DNA of 64,000 nt. Source: Ceratobasidium sp. AG-K. Lineage: Eukaryota; Basidiomycota; Agaricomycetes; Cantharellales; Ceratobasidiaceae. Where the stretch lies: contig JAWNGF010000003.1 of NCBI GenBank assembly GCA_037039685.1, positions 1,240,001 through 1,304,000 on the forward strand, in the 5' to 3' direction. Shown piece by piece: positions 34,448 through 47,300 of the stretch (its first letter is position 1; each line of letters opens with the position of its first letter). Under the pieces are notes generated by a model. That model did no database searches. It had not been told where the DNA came from and worked only from the letters and a program-made list of their open reading frames with translations. Position numbers and translations under genes: made by a program.

Positions 34448-34911
34448 AGATCATAGACCTGTATTTACTTTTCATAATTCATGGATGTTCGATGAACGCG
34501 GGTAAACGGAAATCCCGTTTGCAGTGCGAGATCTCAATCAGATGAACGGTCTATTGAATTTATTGTGAGAGTGAAGCTTCGTGACGTACCGTCAGCCCGA
34601 GGGTACGCCTAAATGCAACCACGTGGGCGTGGCGCAACAAGCACCATATCAGGCGATACATCGCAATGACCGATACAATCGGAGGCGAATTCGACAGCGC
34701 CCAAAGTCACCAGCGGATCGACGTGCCTTGCGTGGCGGATATCTGTACCTTGCCACGCGAGGATCCCAACCTTTGGGTGGCTGTATTCTCCCTCGTGGCT
34801 TGTGGTTAAGTAAGCGAACAGGTCACGTGAGAGCCTGCCACTCACCGTTCTCCACCACCGATTCCTTTCCTGTATTCACGACCAAAAATATAAGGGTACT
34901 GTACAGGAAAC
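34448..34911. other. Intergenic, promoter region of SLU7
   Basis: This 464-bp interval holds no recognisable gene. Confidence 0.4.
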
Positions 34912-36833
34912 ATGGCCTCTTCTAGTAAGTGCGAGATTTCTAAACATGAATGTCATGTTAATTGGTATTCGATAGATGTTGGCAAACTCTCTCGCGAGGA
35001 ATTCCGCCGCCAGAAAGACTTGGACGCTGCGCGAAAGGCCGGTACTGCGCCGGCCGAAGTAGATGAGCTGGGGCGCCCCATCAATCCTCACATTCCTCGT
35101 GAGTAATGTCGAGTATAACCTCCGCTCGCAAAGCTCAGCGTCATTAGAGTACATCTCAAAGGCACCATGGTACCTCGACACCGGTGCACCCTCGCTTGCC
35201 CACCAACGTCGCCCGGAGTACGATGATTCAGCATCCAAGCTCAACGAGTGGTACGACAGAGGTGCCAAGGCTGGTCCGGCCGCCACCAAGTATCGCAAAG
35301 GTGCATGTGAAAACTGTGGCGCCATGACACACAAGCGGAAAGACTGTCTCGAACGACCGCGCAAAAAGGGGGCCAAATTTACCAACCAGGATATTGCGGC
35401 GGACGAAGTCATTCAGGATATACAGGCCGGGTACGATGCGAAACGCGACCGATGGAATGGGTACGATCCAGCAGAGCACAGCAAGATTTACGAAGAGTAT
35501 GCGGCGGTCGAGGCGGCTCGGACGAAGCTTCGGGAGGAGCAGATTGATAGTCAGACCGATGCCGCTGTGCGCAAAGTCGCCAAGGCGGGCGGCGGAGGGA
35601 ACGACGAGTTTGGGTCGAGCGACGAGGAAGATGAGGACGAGGACAAGTATGCGGATGCTGCCGACGCCGTGGGTCAGAAGCTTGATGCAAAGACTCGCAT
35701 CACCGTCCGCAATCTACGTATTCGTGAAGATACTGCCAAGTACCTGATCAATCTCGACCCAACTAGCGCGTACTACGATCCAAAGACCCGCTCCATGCGT
35801 GACAATCCGAATAAAAACGTACGACCGGAAGATGTGAGTAGTTTTAATGCAACCACCTCGCTGCTTGTTGTCTTACGCGCCCCCAGGCGCAATTCGCAGG
35901 CGACAACTTCCTGCGCAACTCGGGTGACGCAATGGACGTCCAACGCCTTCAACTATTCGCTTGGCAATCCGAGGCCCGCGGTAACGACGTTCATTTGAAT
36001 GCCAACCCGACTCAAGGCGAAATCTTGCACCACCAGTACAAGGACAAGAAGGAACAACTCAAGAGTACCAGCAAAGTCGGAATACTCGCAAAGTATGGTG
36101 GCGAAGAGTATCTCGAAAAGGCGCCAAAGGAATTACTTAACGGCCAAACCGAGGACTACGTTGAGTACTCTCGAACCGGTCAGGTCATCAAGGGCCGAGA
36201 GCGTGCAAAGGCCAGGTCTAAGTACGACGAGGATGGTAAGCACTTGACCACTCACCTTTAGACCAAGATTAATCCGATGCTTAGTGTTTGTGAATAATCA
36301 CACGGCCGTATGGGGGTCTTGGTACCTGGCCTCGACCGGCCAGTGGGGCTTTGCGTGCTGTCATTCTACTCTTCACGGCTCGTACTGCTCGGGACAAGCT
36401 GGGATTGAGGCGGCCGAATCCGCGTCTGCTCAAAAGTTACTCAACCCGCCTAAATCCTTGCTTGAATCCCACGCTGAATCGAGCGGCAAAGGCAAGGAAA
36501 AGGCTAAATTGGCCGAAGACCCTTCTCTCTCCAAGAAACGGTTGGGCGATGTTGATGTATCACTCGATAGGGAGAAGCTTCAGCGGGCGATGGCGGAGGA
36601 GAGGAAGCGAAAAAAGGGAGAGCTAGATGATGACGGCAGTGACAAGAAACGGAAGTACAACAGTGCAGCGGGAGGCAACCTGGATGTGACCGAGGAAGAG
36701 TTGGGTATGTGACTACCCTCAACGTGTCTGATGGGAATAGCTGATTTACTCTATTTCATTGGTAGAGGCATACCGAATGCAACGATCCAACTACGAGGAT
36801 CCTATGGCCAACTACAAAGACACGGGTATATGA
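34912..36833 (+). CDS. slu7: Pre-mRNA splicing factor SLU7
   Basis: SLU7 is a second-step spliceosome factor needed for 3' splice site choice. ATG 34912 begins a 13-nt coding exon that joins '[20 protein letters not shown]' across an intron ending about 34974. A second intron at about 35100-35149 leads to '[20 protein letters not shown]'. The CCHC zinc knuckle '[14 protein letters not shown]' is complete. '[20 protein letters not shown]', an acidic stretch, '[20 protein letters not shown]', '[20 protein letters not shown]' and '[20 protein letters not shown]' (with 'GYCCCH' replaced by 'GFACCH') are all in order. The C-terminus is Lys-rich and ends '[15 protein letters not shown]'. The gene appears intact. 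Confidence 0.96.
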
Positions 36834-37061
36834 TTATAGATTGTACTTGTATTACGCTTGTTTGTTGTCCTTTTATGTATAGTAGCTACTTGTTTACAAG
36901 GTGCATTCTGATGACGCTGGTCACGCGCCAGAATTTCCAACACAACCACACTGTTGTTTTGTTTCCGCACGCGCCGACCGCGAGGTTGTCTCTGCTTGAT
37001 ATACTCAACTCATGGCCATTTCCTCGAAGACACTCTAGACTCAACTCCGCGTGCTGCTCTC

Positions 37062-39117
37062 ATGTCCTCCATGTTTCGAAAAAAGGCCGCGAGCAAGAAA
37101 AGCGTCGACGCGTTCAGCGATTCTGAACAGTCGGAAAGCGACGCATCCGATGCTCCCGCAACTGCTGGTCGCGTCGACCCAACTAAACCTGCTCCCGGTC
37201 CAGGGAGCTCTCCTTCAAAACCCAAGTCAATGTCGAGCGAAGCATGGACGGTCATCATCGGTATACTGGTCGGTGTAATTGGGCGTCTGTTGTACGCTCA
37301 ATTCGGTGGAATCCAGCTTCATGTTGGACCGGCGGATGCGAGCAATGATAGCTTGTGGGCGAGTCTACTACGTGACTTGAATGCACAAGTGAATCACTTT
37401 TTGCTAAGAATTCGCTTGAATATTCTGACTGATAGACAATTTCTCTTTGGGGAATAGGAAGGAACTATTGGCGCCGTTGTCATTGGACTGTGGGAAGGCG
37501 TTTTACTGCACCAAATAATGAGAATTAGCGCAAGAGCGGCCGCTGGTGTATTCGCAGGTCTGGCAGGTCGCCTCTTAATTGACTTGGTCTCGCCAGAGCC
37601 TGGCCAAGCTGTGCGTTTTACTGCCAGTTTGCTCGGTATTTGTGAGCCCGTTCGTTTCTCTCGACTTTTCTAGAGCTAATTAATACATCCACCAAAGCAC
37701 TCGGCATGCTGTTCTCCGAGGTCATTCGGGGCGTGTTTGACGAGAAGGATCACTGGGAGGATCGCACAGTAACACACTACCGCAAAAGCTCGCGCCGCCT
37801 TCGAAAATCCAGCGGACGCAGACGGCGAACGACCTCAACAGCCGAACAAGTTGACGACCCCGACCTAACTGATGACCCTCGCTCAGTTGCCGCTACATCC
37901 GTGGCAGGAACCGCATTCACAACCCGTTCCGAGCGCGAGAAACGGAGCTCGAGGCACCGCCGGCGCTTTCCGAGCGTGATTCGCAACATGCTGAATCGGT
38001 CATCCGTGGGGCCTCGCCCCTGCCCCACGTGCTCACTGGTGATCTCGAGGCTGAGATTGCTGATCTCAGACGACAGGCTAGTGCTGCTGCAGGCCAGCAG
38101 CGCAAGTATCAAGAAGCAAGTGCCCATCGAATCCGCATAGTCTAATCATCGGTTGCTTATGGTTTCTCGTATAATGTAGGAGCAGAAATATGAATACGCT
38201 CAAGGAAATGGTACACGCGCATTGCAACTTGCATGTAAGTTGATGATTTATCCGTCGATCCGTGGTATTGAACCACCACAGGGGAGGTAAAGCGCTACGA
38301 AGCTTTGGCGGAGAGTTTAACTAGGCAAGTGGGAGACAAGATTGTGGAAGGTACGCATGGAGACTACACTGCCCCGTCCATACCATTTTCGTCGCCGCTA
38401 TTTGTGGCTTCATACCGGATTCCCCATTTCGTCGTCTTATTTCAGATTAAATACGACGCTACCAGTTCTATGTGTTCAATGCCAAAAAAGGACCAAAAGA
38501 CTCACGCTGGCATTACACTGTAGCACATCGTCGAGCAGTCGAGAAGGAGCTCGCAACTCCACTGCCCGCTGGGCGCTCCATTACTCCTAGTCAACGCTCC
38601 ACTGGAGCCGCAAATCGCCCGGGAGGATACCACTCTGAAAATGAAGCTAGGCGAAAACAGGCCCCCGTTCGAGTAACCGTTTCGGCCGGTGGAGAGACCT
38701 ATGAGGTAACGGCAGATGATGAGGAAGTAGAGATTGGGCCCAACCTAAGAGTCCGCACGAGGCAGTGAGTATTGGACCATCTGAATAGCTGTAATGAACA
38801 TACCAACATCCCCATCCACGCCACTCGCTCCCTTGGTCATCTCCCTTGGAACTGACACCCGTTCTAGTGTTTACCAGCCACCAATCTCTCAGCCACCAGA
38901 ACCAACCCCGGATCCTGCTTTCGTCACACCCACCCGGCCTACCCATATGCGCCCCTCTTCGGTCACGCCCACACCCTCACCTGCTCGGCCTCCCCGGTCT
39001 GTACCTCGCTCCAAATTGAGCAATTTTGCTCAGTCAATCGGCGGTGACGATGATGATATGCGTTCTGTTTCCGTGGGCTCGAGGGCCAAGACACGAAGCC
39101 GACGAGACAGCGATTGA
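37062..39117 (+). CDS. Unrecognised membrane protein with coiled coil and disordered tail
   Basis: I do not recognise this family. ATG is at 37062. The N-terminus is hydrophilic ('SKKSVDAFSDSEQSESDASD'). It is followed by up to three hydrophobic segments: 'AWTVIIGILVGVIGRLLYAQ', 'GTIGAVVIGLWEGVLLHQI' and 'AAGVFAGLAGRLLIDLV', then 'FTASLLGISLGMLFSEVIRG'. After a basic stretch rich in Arg/Lys there is a heptad-like segment 'EIADLRRQASAAAGQQRKY', then 'EVKRYEALAESLTRQVGDKI'. A conserved-looking block 'QFYVFNAKKGPKDSRWHYTV' follows, then an acidic patch 'ETYEVTADDEEVEIGPNLRV' and a Pro/Ser-rich tail. Splicing between 37930 and 38480 is only partly solved: joining the coiled coil needs an intron near 37978-38050, and the border before 'QFYVF' is unclear. 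The last exon starts near 38868. Confidence 0.65.
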
Positions 39118-41710
39118 GACGAATGATTTGATGACTAAATGCTCAAATGCAACCTAAGGATTCCGGATCTACGTATTTCACGATGCTGTCGGACTAGTTT
39201 CTGCTATGTTTTATTGTCATGACACGTGTGATTAGATGACAGTGCTTTCCTGTTCTCGGTCTGGGTACATGCTGCGTTTCTTGTATACTTTTACACATAC
39301 TCTCTATTCCGTACTCCAATGTGTTTCAGTAACGAATGTTTTACAATACACACCAATTGATCCCACCACTCCAACGTTTGAGACACTCATCATTTCGTTT
39401 ACTAAATCGGTCAGGCGGTTATGGCCAGTGATGGCCGCGGTCCCTGACCGGTTCGCGCGATGAGATCCCCACCCGCAAGTACATCGGTCAAGTGAAACCA
39501 ACCGTGTGCTCCTATTTCCGGAATCGTATATATGAGTTTACAAAGGGAACGTGGTCCCGACATCGACCGACTTCCCAGTTAGCTCAATCGGTGTAATGCG
39601 GCCACATTTCACAGCAACCACTAGGGGCTCTTCCTGACGTTAATGTTAATGTATGCGCGGTTCTCAGGGGGCAAATTTAACACCGGAGGGGTGGTTGCCA
39701 CCTTTACTTAGACTACTGGCTAATCTATCAGATGTTTGACACAAACTTGTTCGTGGGCACAGCTGAGCATCGGTGGCACGATCAGCTCAGTGCACGATCG
39801 ACCCGAACTCCGCGACGTCGGGCGGCGAGCTAGGAATAATTCGTTTAAGAGATCTGCATGGTAGGGGCTAACAGTCTGGGTGGGCGTGTAGGTGAAAGTG
39901 CTGGCGCCGAACCACAGTGGCGCATGTGGATAGGTTTCATGTATTTGCTGGTGCGATTTAATGTTGTAAATTCTACCCCTACATGGTCGCATGAGGGAAA
40001 TAGAGCAAAGCATCCGGAAATGAGCTTTTTATCACGTTAGAGACCTAACTCACCGGGCGAATAGTATTTGCGTGCGAACTTGACCCGGTCTGTCCGCCAA
40101 GCGTATAGGTTCGATCCCCACTTTCTTCCGACCAAGGAGGGATACGGGGGCCGTGTGGCGTGAGCTGTACCATACGTTCCACCGTTGCATACCCCATGTG
40201 CTCGAAACGTCCTTCGAGATCTGTTGCACATGGTATAAGGTTGGTATATTTTAAACAGTTGTATGCGAGTGCTCGCCCGGCGCCGGAGCTCCGCCTGACA
40301 GAACGACATTAGAGAGTGGGGATGCAAATGAGGTATACGAGTGGGTGCCCCTTTTTGTTGCGTTATAACCTATGGTATCGAATATAGATTGGGTTTTATG
40401 GCGAGTAGTTGGTCGAATTTCAACCATCCAGACCTTAAGCTATTAGCAAAAAACACTCAGGAAATAGTTTATGCACCCTTGAACGTAGGATATGCGGTTG
40501 TTCCGGGGTGTACTATAGCTACATTGCTTGGAGAACTCTCGTTCAACAGTTGAATGAATAGTGGCTTTGCGCTCCCTCAATTGATCAGATCATGATATTA
40601 TTTGAAATAAGTGGAACGCTAGATCAGATGGAAAAACTTTTGTGAACAGTGATGCTATTTGCAACTAATTGAAGTCGGTTGGCCTAGATCACCCGATTAG
40701 AAAGCCATGCGGCGCGAACTGCAGAGCGGCACCGGTGATAAAACAAAGTTTCGTCCCTCACTAGTATTGCTCGGCTGTGTGGTGCGTCCTTAATCAATCA
40801 AGATCAAGGCAGGCACCTCCACTCGGGGCGACTAAGAGTACTTTAGCTTGTCAATCCTCAACAAAACGGTAAATCTTGGACAGCAAAAACGTGAGCCAAC
40901 GTAATATGATCCGCGGCGGATATACATAAGTGACCGGTGTGACCACGATCGGCATCGGCATATCATGATTCACGATCGATCCCCGGCGCGTCCGTTTATC
41001 TGAGGGCTAGGTGGATTTAATCACAGGAGCACATCATCAGACTATGAACATATTGCAATTCAAGTTCCTCGCTCGAGAAATTGCACGAATCCTGCTACTG
41101 AGGGGTTCTGGTAAGTTGCCTACAAGGTTCTGTATAACATTTCTCACCGCGAAGATTCACATCAGGGCGCCTTCCCACTGAACCTCGCTTGTCGAGTTGA
41201 ATTGGGTTTGATTTAGCAGCCGGTATCTAATTGGTAGGCATGGAGGTCCCGGACATGGCTGGTGTCTGCCGCCGTAGATCGTGGCTGAGAGCTTTCAGAC
41301 ACTTCAGGCTCATAATTACCCAGTCAGGAAGACAGAAACCAGCGAGTTCTGGGATGTATGTTCAGGAATTAGGGCCAGGATCGGAAGTCGTACTCAGGGG
41401 ACATCACAATCAACCGCAGGTTCCGGGCTCTGAAAGCTAGTGATTTGACGGTGGATATCTAATCTCGGCAGCAATACCATGAACTCCACTTCAGGTAATC
41501 CACGCGCGACCGGGTTATCGTTTCCTTCTCTGCCTTTTCGTTGATACAGCTGAAGCTGATCACTGATTCAAGTGAACCCTGCGGAGGCTCTGATAGACGC
41601 GAATAGTCACTAGGTCCTATTACTCGATCTACGTATGGATCATCGCTCCGGCTATAACACCACCCTGCTCCAACGTCTTTCAGTTCCTCGCGCATTTGCC
41701 CCCGCCTTTG
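39118..41710. other. 2.6-kb gene-free stretch
   Basis: Many short frames occur on both strands with no domain, no ordered splicing and no repeats noticed. Two spots look superficially like tRNA arms (39585-39610 and 40105-40125) but do not fold as tRNAs. The distal end should contain the promoter of the GATA factor gene. Confidence 0.45.
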
Positions 41711-43865
41711 ATGTCTCGCCCGTCCTCTGCTCGACAACCGGACACGCGAGTACCATCGCGTCGTCCGTCACCAACGACCCTTGTGGCGGCCAATGCTGAA
41801 CAAGCTGCGACTACCGTTTCGCGCGAGGCTACCTTTCGAGACGGCGCACTGCTAATTCTGTCGTACGAGTCTGAGAATATATTTATATATTCAAGTTTAT
41901 CTTACGAGGTGAGTATCTCGGCTTCCACGGACAAATGCGTATTATTTACCATTTACATTTTTCATTCAATCCTTAGCACGTGCTCGATTCGGCGCTCGCC
42001 AACATTGCTGCACTCCGAGACTCCAAGATCGAGCGTAGCCAACTACGACTAGCCGTCCAAACTAGGATAGGAAGTACTGAAACTCTTGTACAAGTTACCC
42101 CTGATACATGGCCGGCGGTGGCCACTCGAGCTCAAGTCGTTACCCTTTTGGCTCAGCAACCCTTGCCGGCGTCGCTTAGTCCCAACTCTCGTCCCAAGTT
42201 ACCACCGGTGTCGTATACTCTAGCTTCACCTCCGCAAGAGCTACAACCTTCCTCGAGCCGGGCAGAGAACCCACAATCACCCCGCCAGCCGTCATGGCAT
42301 CCTCCATATCCTTCAACTTCCTACCCTGCCTCCTCTGCGCAGTCTACCTCTAGTCCAGGCAGGGCAGCGTACTCGCAGGGTCATCCTCGACAGCCTTCGC
42401 AGGTCGCTACAAACGGGCCGTCTACCACCCACTACCCCTATGCTCACGTTCACTATGTCCCTTCCACTCCTAATACCGTCTCCCCCACAACTGACGTGTC
42501 TTTTATGAACGTCCGTCCGCTGAGCGATGCTGAGCGCAGAAGAGATCGACCAGATGTATCTTATCACACTGAGGCCCCAAAACGCCGCTGGGACCAGCTG
42601 GAGGATGCAAGCCCAGAAGAGCGAACCACTTACTCTTCGGGTTCCAGTCATGTCGGAGGCTCTTATAGTGGTAGCGCGCGATCAGGTTTCAACGCCCCGA
42701 CAGAGCAGCAGCAGGATAATCCAAGACCTAACAAACGGGCAAGTAAAAGGGGTATTGTCGCGAGACCTGTCGGCTGATTGCTCTCTAGACCCGCGCTTGG
42801 AACCCTCCAGACCATCAGTACACATGCAGACGTTGTCAAAGGACTGATTCTCCAGCGTGGAGAAAGGTGAGCGTTTTGCATTTCAGGCAGTTTGTGCTGC
42901 TCGTGCGCGCTCGAAAGTGCGCATACACCATCCCCGTATTTGCGCAAGCTATTTTTTTTTTTACTAACTGATGACTCGTTATAGGGCCCGGATGGACCCA
43001 AAACACTCTGCAATGCTTGTGGGCTCTCTTACGCCAAGGAGGCAGCACGGCGAGAAGCAGCGATATCTGCTTCGTCTGGGCAGGCGCAGAACCCCCAAGA
43101 TCAGCCGACATCGTATACACACGACTCAGGTTCGGCTACCAGCAACAACTCTCGGCGTGCGACCGGGGTGAAAACTTTGGACGGGAGCAGCACGACCCTG
43201 TCCAAGCCAGACGCTGTGTTACCGAGCCAGGCATCTCCCGACAGCACTTCACCATCCGCACAGCCCATACGAGAATGTACTGTCTGTAGGCGAACAGATT
43301 CACCGCAGTGGAGAAAGGTGCGTTGTCGTCAATTACGTCCATGTTTGCCTGCAGTGTTTGCTCCAGCATCCCCATTTGTGCCGGACAGGCGTATTAGAGT
43401 TATCGTTCCCCTGACAATAGTTATTTGACCTGTGGATCGAGCTCGCTAGGTGGCTGATGAACACACCGCTCGCCATGCTTCCTGTTTAATTTAACCTTCT
43501 AGAGATCGGTTCATCGCTGCCGTGGCCAATTTTACTAATCATTCAGTCCAATACAGGGACCTGAAGGGCCCAACACGCTCTGCAACAGCTGTGGACTCTC
43601 GTGGGCGCGTACGCAGCGGAAGTCTGAAGGAATTCAATCGCGTGCAGCAAGCTCCCGTTCGGCCTCCCCTGTGGCTCCCACATATCAGCCCCCTCAGCTT
43701 GCGCCTGCCGTGATCGATCCTGGCACCCCACTGACCGAAAGCCGTGGCCGGGCTGCGCCGAAGTCTCTATTGCGGAACAATTCAGACGATGACGAGCATA
43801 TACGACCCTCTCCGGTGGCTAGCCTTCGCTCCAGATCGCCCGAGAACGTGGTGGGCCGTGCGTGA
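41711..43865 (+). CDS. Tandem GATA-type (IVb) zinc-finger transcription factor
   Basis: This is a DNA-binding regulator with two GATA fingers. ATG is at 41711; intron 1 (about 41909-41976) splits 'SLSYE' and 'HVLDSALANIAALRD'. The middle is Pro/Ser/Gln-rich and disordered. Intron 2 (42743-42810) is placed so that 'CRRCQRTDSPAWRK' continues in frame; after intron 3 (42867-42984) the first finger finishes 'GPDGPKTLCNACGLSYAKEA'. The second finger is 'CTVCRRTDSPQWRK' plus, after intron 4 (43318-43556), 'GPEGPNTLCNSCGLSWA'. Both have C-x2-C-x18-C-x2-C spacing, the type IVb form seen in fungal WC-2-like factors. No PAS domain was identified, although the N-terminal region ('ALLILSYESENIFIYSSLSY') could be divergent. 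The target process is unknown. Confidence 0.88.
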
Positions 43866-44345
43866 CGACTGAATGCGCATATACGGCCACCGGAACCTCG
43901 ATCCGCAACGGTCATAAGCATACCCCATACTATGGTGATTCTGCGATCTATGTTCCGTTCCTTGTTCACACGTGGCAAATGCTTCTCTTGTATCCATGCC
44001 CACCCGCTTTCTCACTGTTTTGGCTGTACTAGGTGTCCTTTCTTGATCTTAGGGCTGCACGCCCTAGGCAACTAGTGTATTGACTTTGATATCCTTGACA
44101 ATGTCTTCTCATGATACATTTAGCTATCGCATACACGCATGTATACAACCTGTAATCAATGAACGAGTTTCCTAATTGGTCGGTCACGCGGTCACGCCGG
44201 AGGATATATCAACTGATCGCATAGACAGATCAATCATTGCTGGTAATTACAGAATTTGACTAGTAATGCAGTAGTCGCCGAAGTGATAACAATCATAAAA
44301 AGTAGAGAATTCGAAGAGCGCCAAAAAGTATCAGAATATGAACAA
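43866..44345. other. Intergenic between convergent genes
   Basis: This is 480 bp between the GATA factor and CHD1 stops. No coding signal is seen. Confidence 0.45.
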
Positions 44346-47300
44346 TCAGAAATGTCGCGAGCTGCTGCCATTCCCCCGGCTCGCCGAACCGGGTGCACGG
44401 GCTGGTGGCGTTGAATAATGGCTACCGTTGGACTTGCCAGCACTTTTGCTGCCATTGGTGACGGGTGTCACCTTGGGCGAAAGCGCGGGAGCAGCGGCAC
44501 CGGTGATCTTTTGATGAATCGCCTGCAGCTTACGAGCCTTGACGTCGCGTGGCCAAAAATAGGTGACGAAACTGTAGATGCGTGAGTTGGGAGCGGACAC
44601 CGGAGCAGACAGCGACTTACATCCACAAATGCTTCCTCCATTTTTCGGCGCTCTCGCCGCGTGCTGCATGCTCTGCAACAACCGTCTCAATGCGCGAACC
44701 AATAGCCGCGAGCGAGTCTTTGAGATGAGTGACTTTTTCCTCACGCGAGAGACTATCGGTTGTTCCCTTGAGCAGTTTCTGTGCGAGCATGTGAGCAGGA
44801 CCCGAGTAGAACACACCATCACACTTACCAGCTGCTTCTTGACCGGTCGTAATTCCTCCTTGGTCTGTGCCTCATCCATGGAAGGACTAAAAAGTAGTCA
44901 GCACAAAGTTGCACACGCACCAGGCACACGTACCATTCATCGCTGTCAGAATCGGTAAACTCGGGGGTCGCATGGCGCTTCTTGCGAGGGGGCTCGTCTC
45001 CACCACCCACATCATTGTGCGAAGGGGCCGGACTCATGCGCCGTTTTGTAGACTGGGCACCCGTGCTCGGGGCAGGTGACATGGAATGTGATGGTGCCGA
45101 TGGCCTGGGATCCTTGCGTTTCGTAAGGCTCGATTGGTACGACTTGATTTTCTCGTCGTGCTCGCGCAGGATTCCGAGCAAGTAGTCTCCCCTGCGCACC
45201 AGGTGGATCGCATTCGGAATGGGCTTGCTCGCCCCAACCTCTTCGCCCTTCTTGCCTTCCTCGAGGAAAAACTTGCCCTGGAGACCAAGTTGAGGATCGT
45301 CTTGGATCTTCTCCCAGTTGCCAAACCCGTGCTTCCATGCACCAATAAGCAGAGCGGCATCGTGCTCGGGACCCCATTTCCCAGACCAGTTGAGAGTCGG
45401 CCGAATGTTCTCTACGGGGAGCGACCAGGCGTAGGGGTCTTCGACGCGGGAAATATGCTCGTCCAATATGCGCAGGTCGTGGAACCGCGAGACGACCGTC
45501 TCGGCATTGATGTTTGCCACGGACCTAAACGTCACGAGTACGGCCTTACTCTTGGACGCAGCCCCGACCGGCTGACCCTGTGATGCCTTGACCCGGGTCT
45601 GCTCGCGGTGCTCGGCTAGCGCACGTTCGCACAGTTCGAGAATCTCGTCACAGATATTGATCACCACACCAGGGTTCTTGTCCTCCAACCGGGCCTCCTT
45701 GACCTAGATGTACATGAGCGCCAATTTCAAAAGATGAGCGCACCACTTACGATTTCAGCAAAACGCAACCGAACATCTCCCCAACGTTGCAAACTCCTGA
45801 CGAGCACACGAAGATCACGTTCCTTGAGTTCCATCGACCGCTGCGCCGCCGACTTGCGAGGCAACCCCGAATTGGATTTCGCCTTTTTCTGGCCGGTGGA
45901 GGCCGGGGTTTCGGCAGCGTCCATTCCCTCGTATGCGCCAGGTTGGATCTGCGCAGCAGCGCGTTTCTTGCCCTGGCGGCTGTCGCGACCGCCTCGGCCT
46001 CGGTGCGTTCAGCCTCGTCTGCCTCGAACCGCTCGCGCTCATCGAGGGGAATGATGTCGTCCCAGCTGAGCATGTCGGTGGAGACGTCGGTGATGGCGGC
46101 CATGTTGGCCAAGAATGCCTCGCCACCGAGCGACGACACTGCCGCCTCTCCACCGCCCGTCGTCTCGTGTGCCTCGGCGTGGTTGAGAATATCATCGAGA
46201 TCCATTTCGTCGAGCTGCTTGTTGAGTTGTGACTCGTCGGCTTTGAACCTGGGAACAGTCAGAATGGGCGATGACGCAATGTGATAGACTTACATGTTTT
46301 GTGCACCAAACTTGAGAATCGCGCTGAGCTCTTCCTTGCTAAAGTCTGCCTTGGCCGACGCCGGCTTGGGCCCAAGATGGGACTGGGTCGTGTCCAGCTG
46401 GTTGATAACTGGGACGGATTAGCAACCCGCCAAGAACGCAACGGATCCACTTACTCGCATACTCGAGCACCATCTTGCGCTTGGCCCGCTCCAACACGTC
46501 CTCCTCGACTGTGCCCTTGCTCACAAACCGATACACGCTCACGTGGGACTTTTGACCAATTCGGTGCGCACGAGCCATGGCCTGCAGGTCGTTTTGAGGG
46601 TTCCAGTCGCTATCGAAAATGATCACCGTATCGGCCGTTTCAAGGTTGATCCCTAGCCCACCGGCTCGCGTGCTCAGCAAAAACGCGAAATCCGGCGAAT
46701 TCGGTGCGTTGAAATGCTCGATGCTCCGCTTGCGCACGTCGGAGGCGACGGTTCCGTCCAGGCGCTGGTGCAAGTACCCGCGGAGGGTCATATAGTCGGA
46801 CAAGATGTCGAGCAACCGGACCATTTGGGAAAAGATGAGCACACGGTGTCCGTCTTGTTTCAACCGGCCGAGGAGCTTGTCGAGCAGGACCATTTTCCCA
46901 CTGTTCATCACCAGGCCCTTGAGCGTTTCTTCGGACGAGTCCTTGGCGACCTCGGCTCCATCGAATAAGAAGGGGTGGTTTGCGGCCTTTTTGCACTCCA
47001 TGGCTAGGGTAGCGTCAGTGCGTGGGCTCAGATGACCGGAAACGGACGTACCAATGTTGAGCAGGCTCACGCGCGCGTTTTCGCCCGTCGAGGTCTTGTT
47101 GAGTGCCGCAAAGTTCTGTGGAATCGTCAGCTCTCACGCTCATCATATGCATCACACGCTCCACAGCTCGCACAGCTGCCCCGCCAACGTCTCTGCCCGG
47201 ACACCATTGTCCGCGTCCATCAAACGCTCGGCTTCCCATCGCCAACGCCCACCACACCGCCAACCACCGCCACAAGAACCCGCTCACCTTGGTCAAAATG

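Noticed and set aside
37930..38060. Frameshift in the unrecognised membrane protein gene
   Set aside because: An ordinary intron from about 37978 to 38050 with a CTCAC branch site joins the two frames, so a break is not required.
39583..39612. tRNA D-arm-like sequence (TTAGCTCAATCGG)
   Set aside because: No matching acceptor stem, anticodon arm or T-arm follows within 70-90 nt.
40105..40130. tRNA T-arm-like sequence (AGGTTCGATCCCC)
   Set aside because: The T-stem pairs only two bases and no acceptor stem partner exists upstream.
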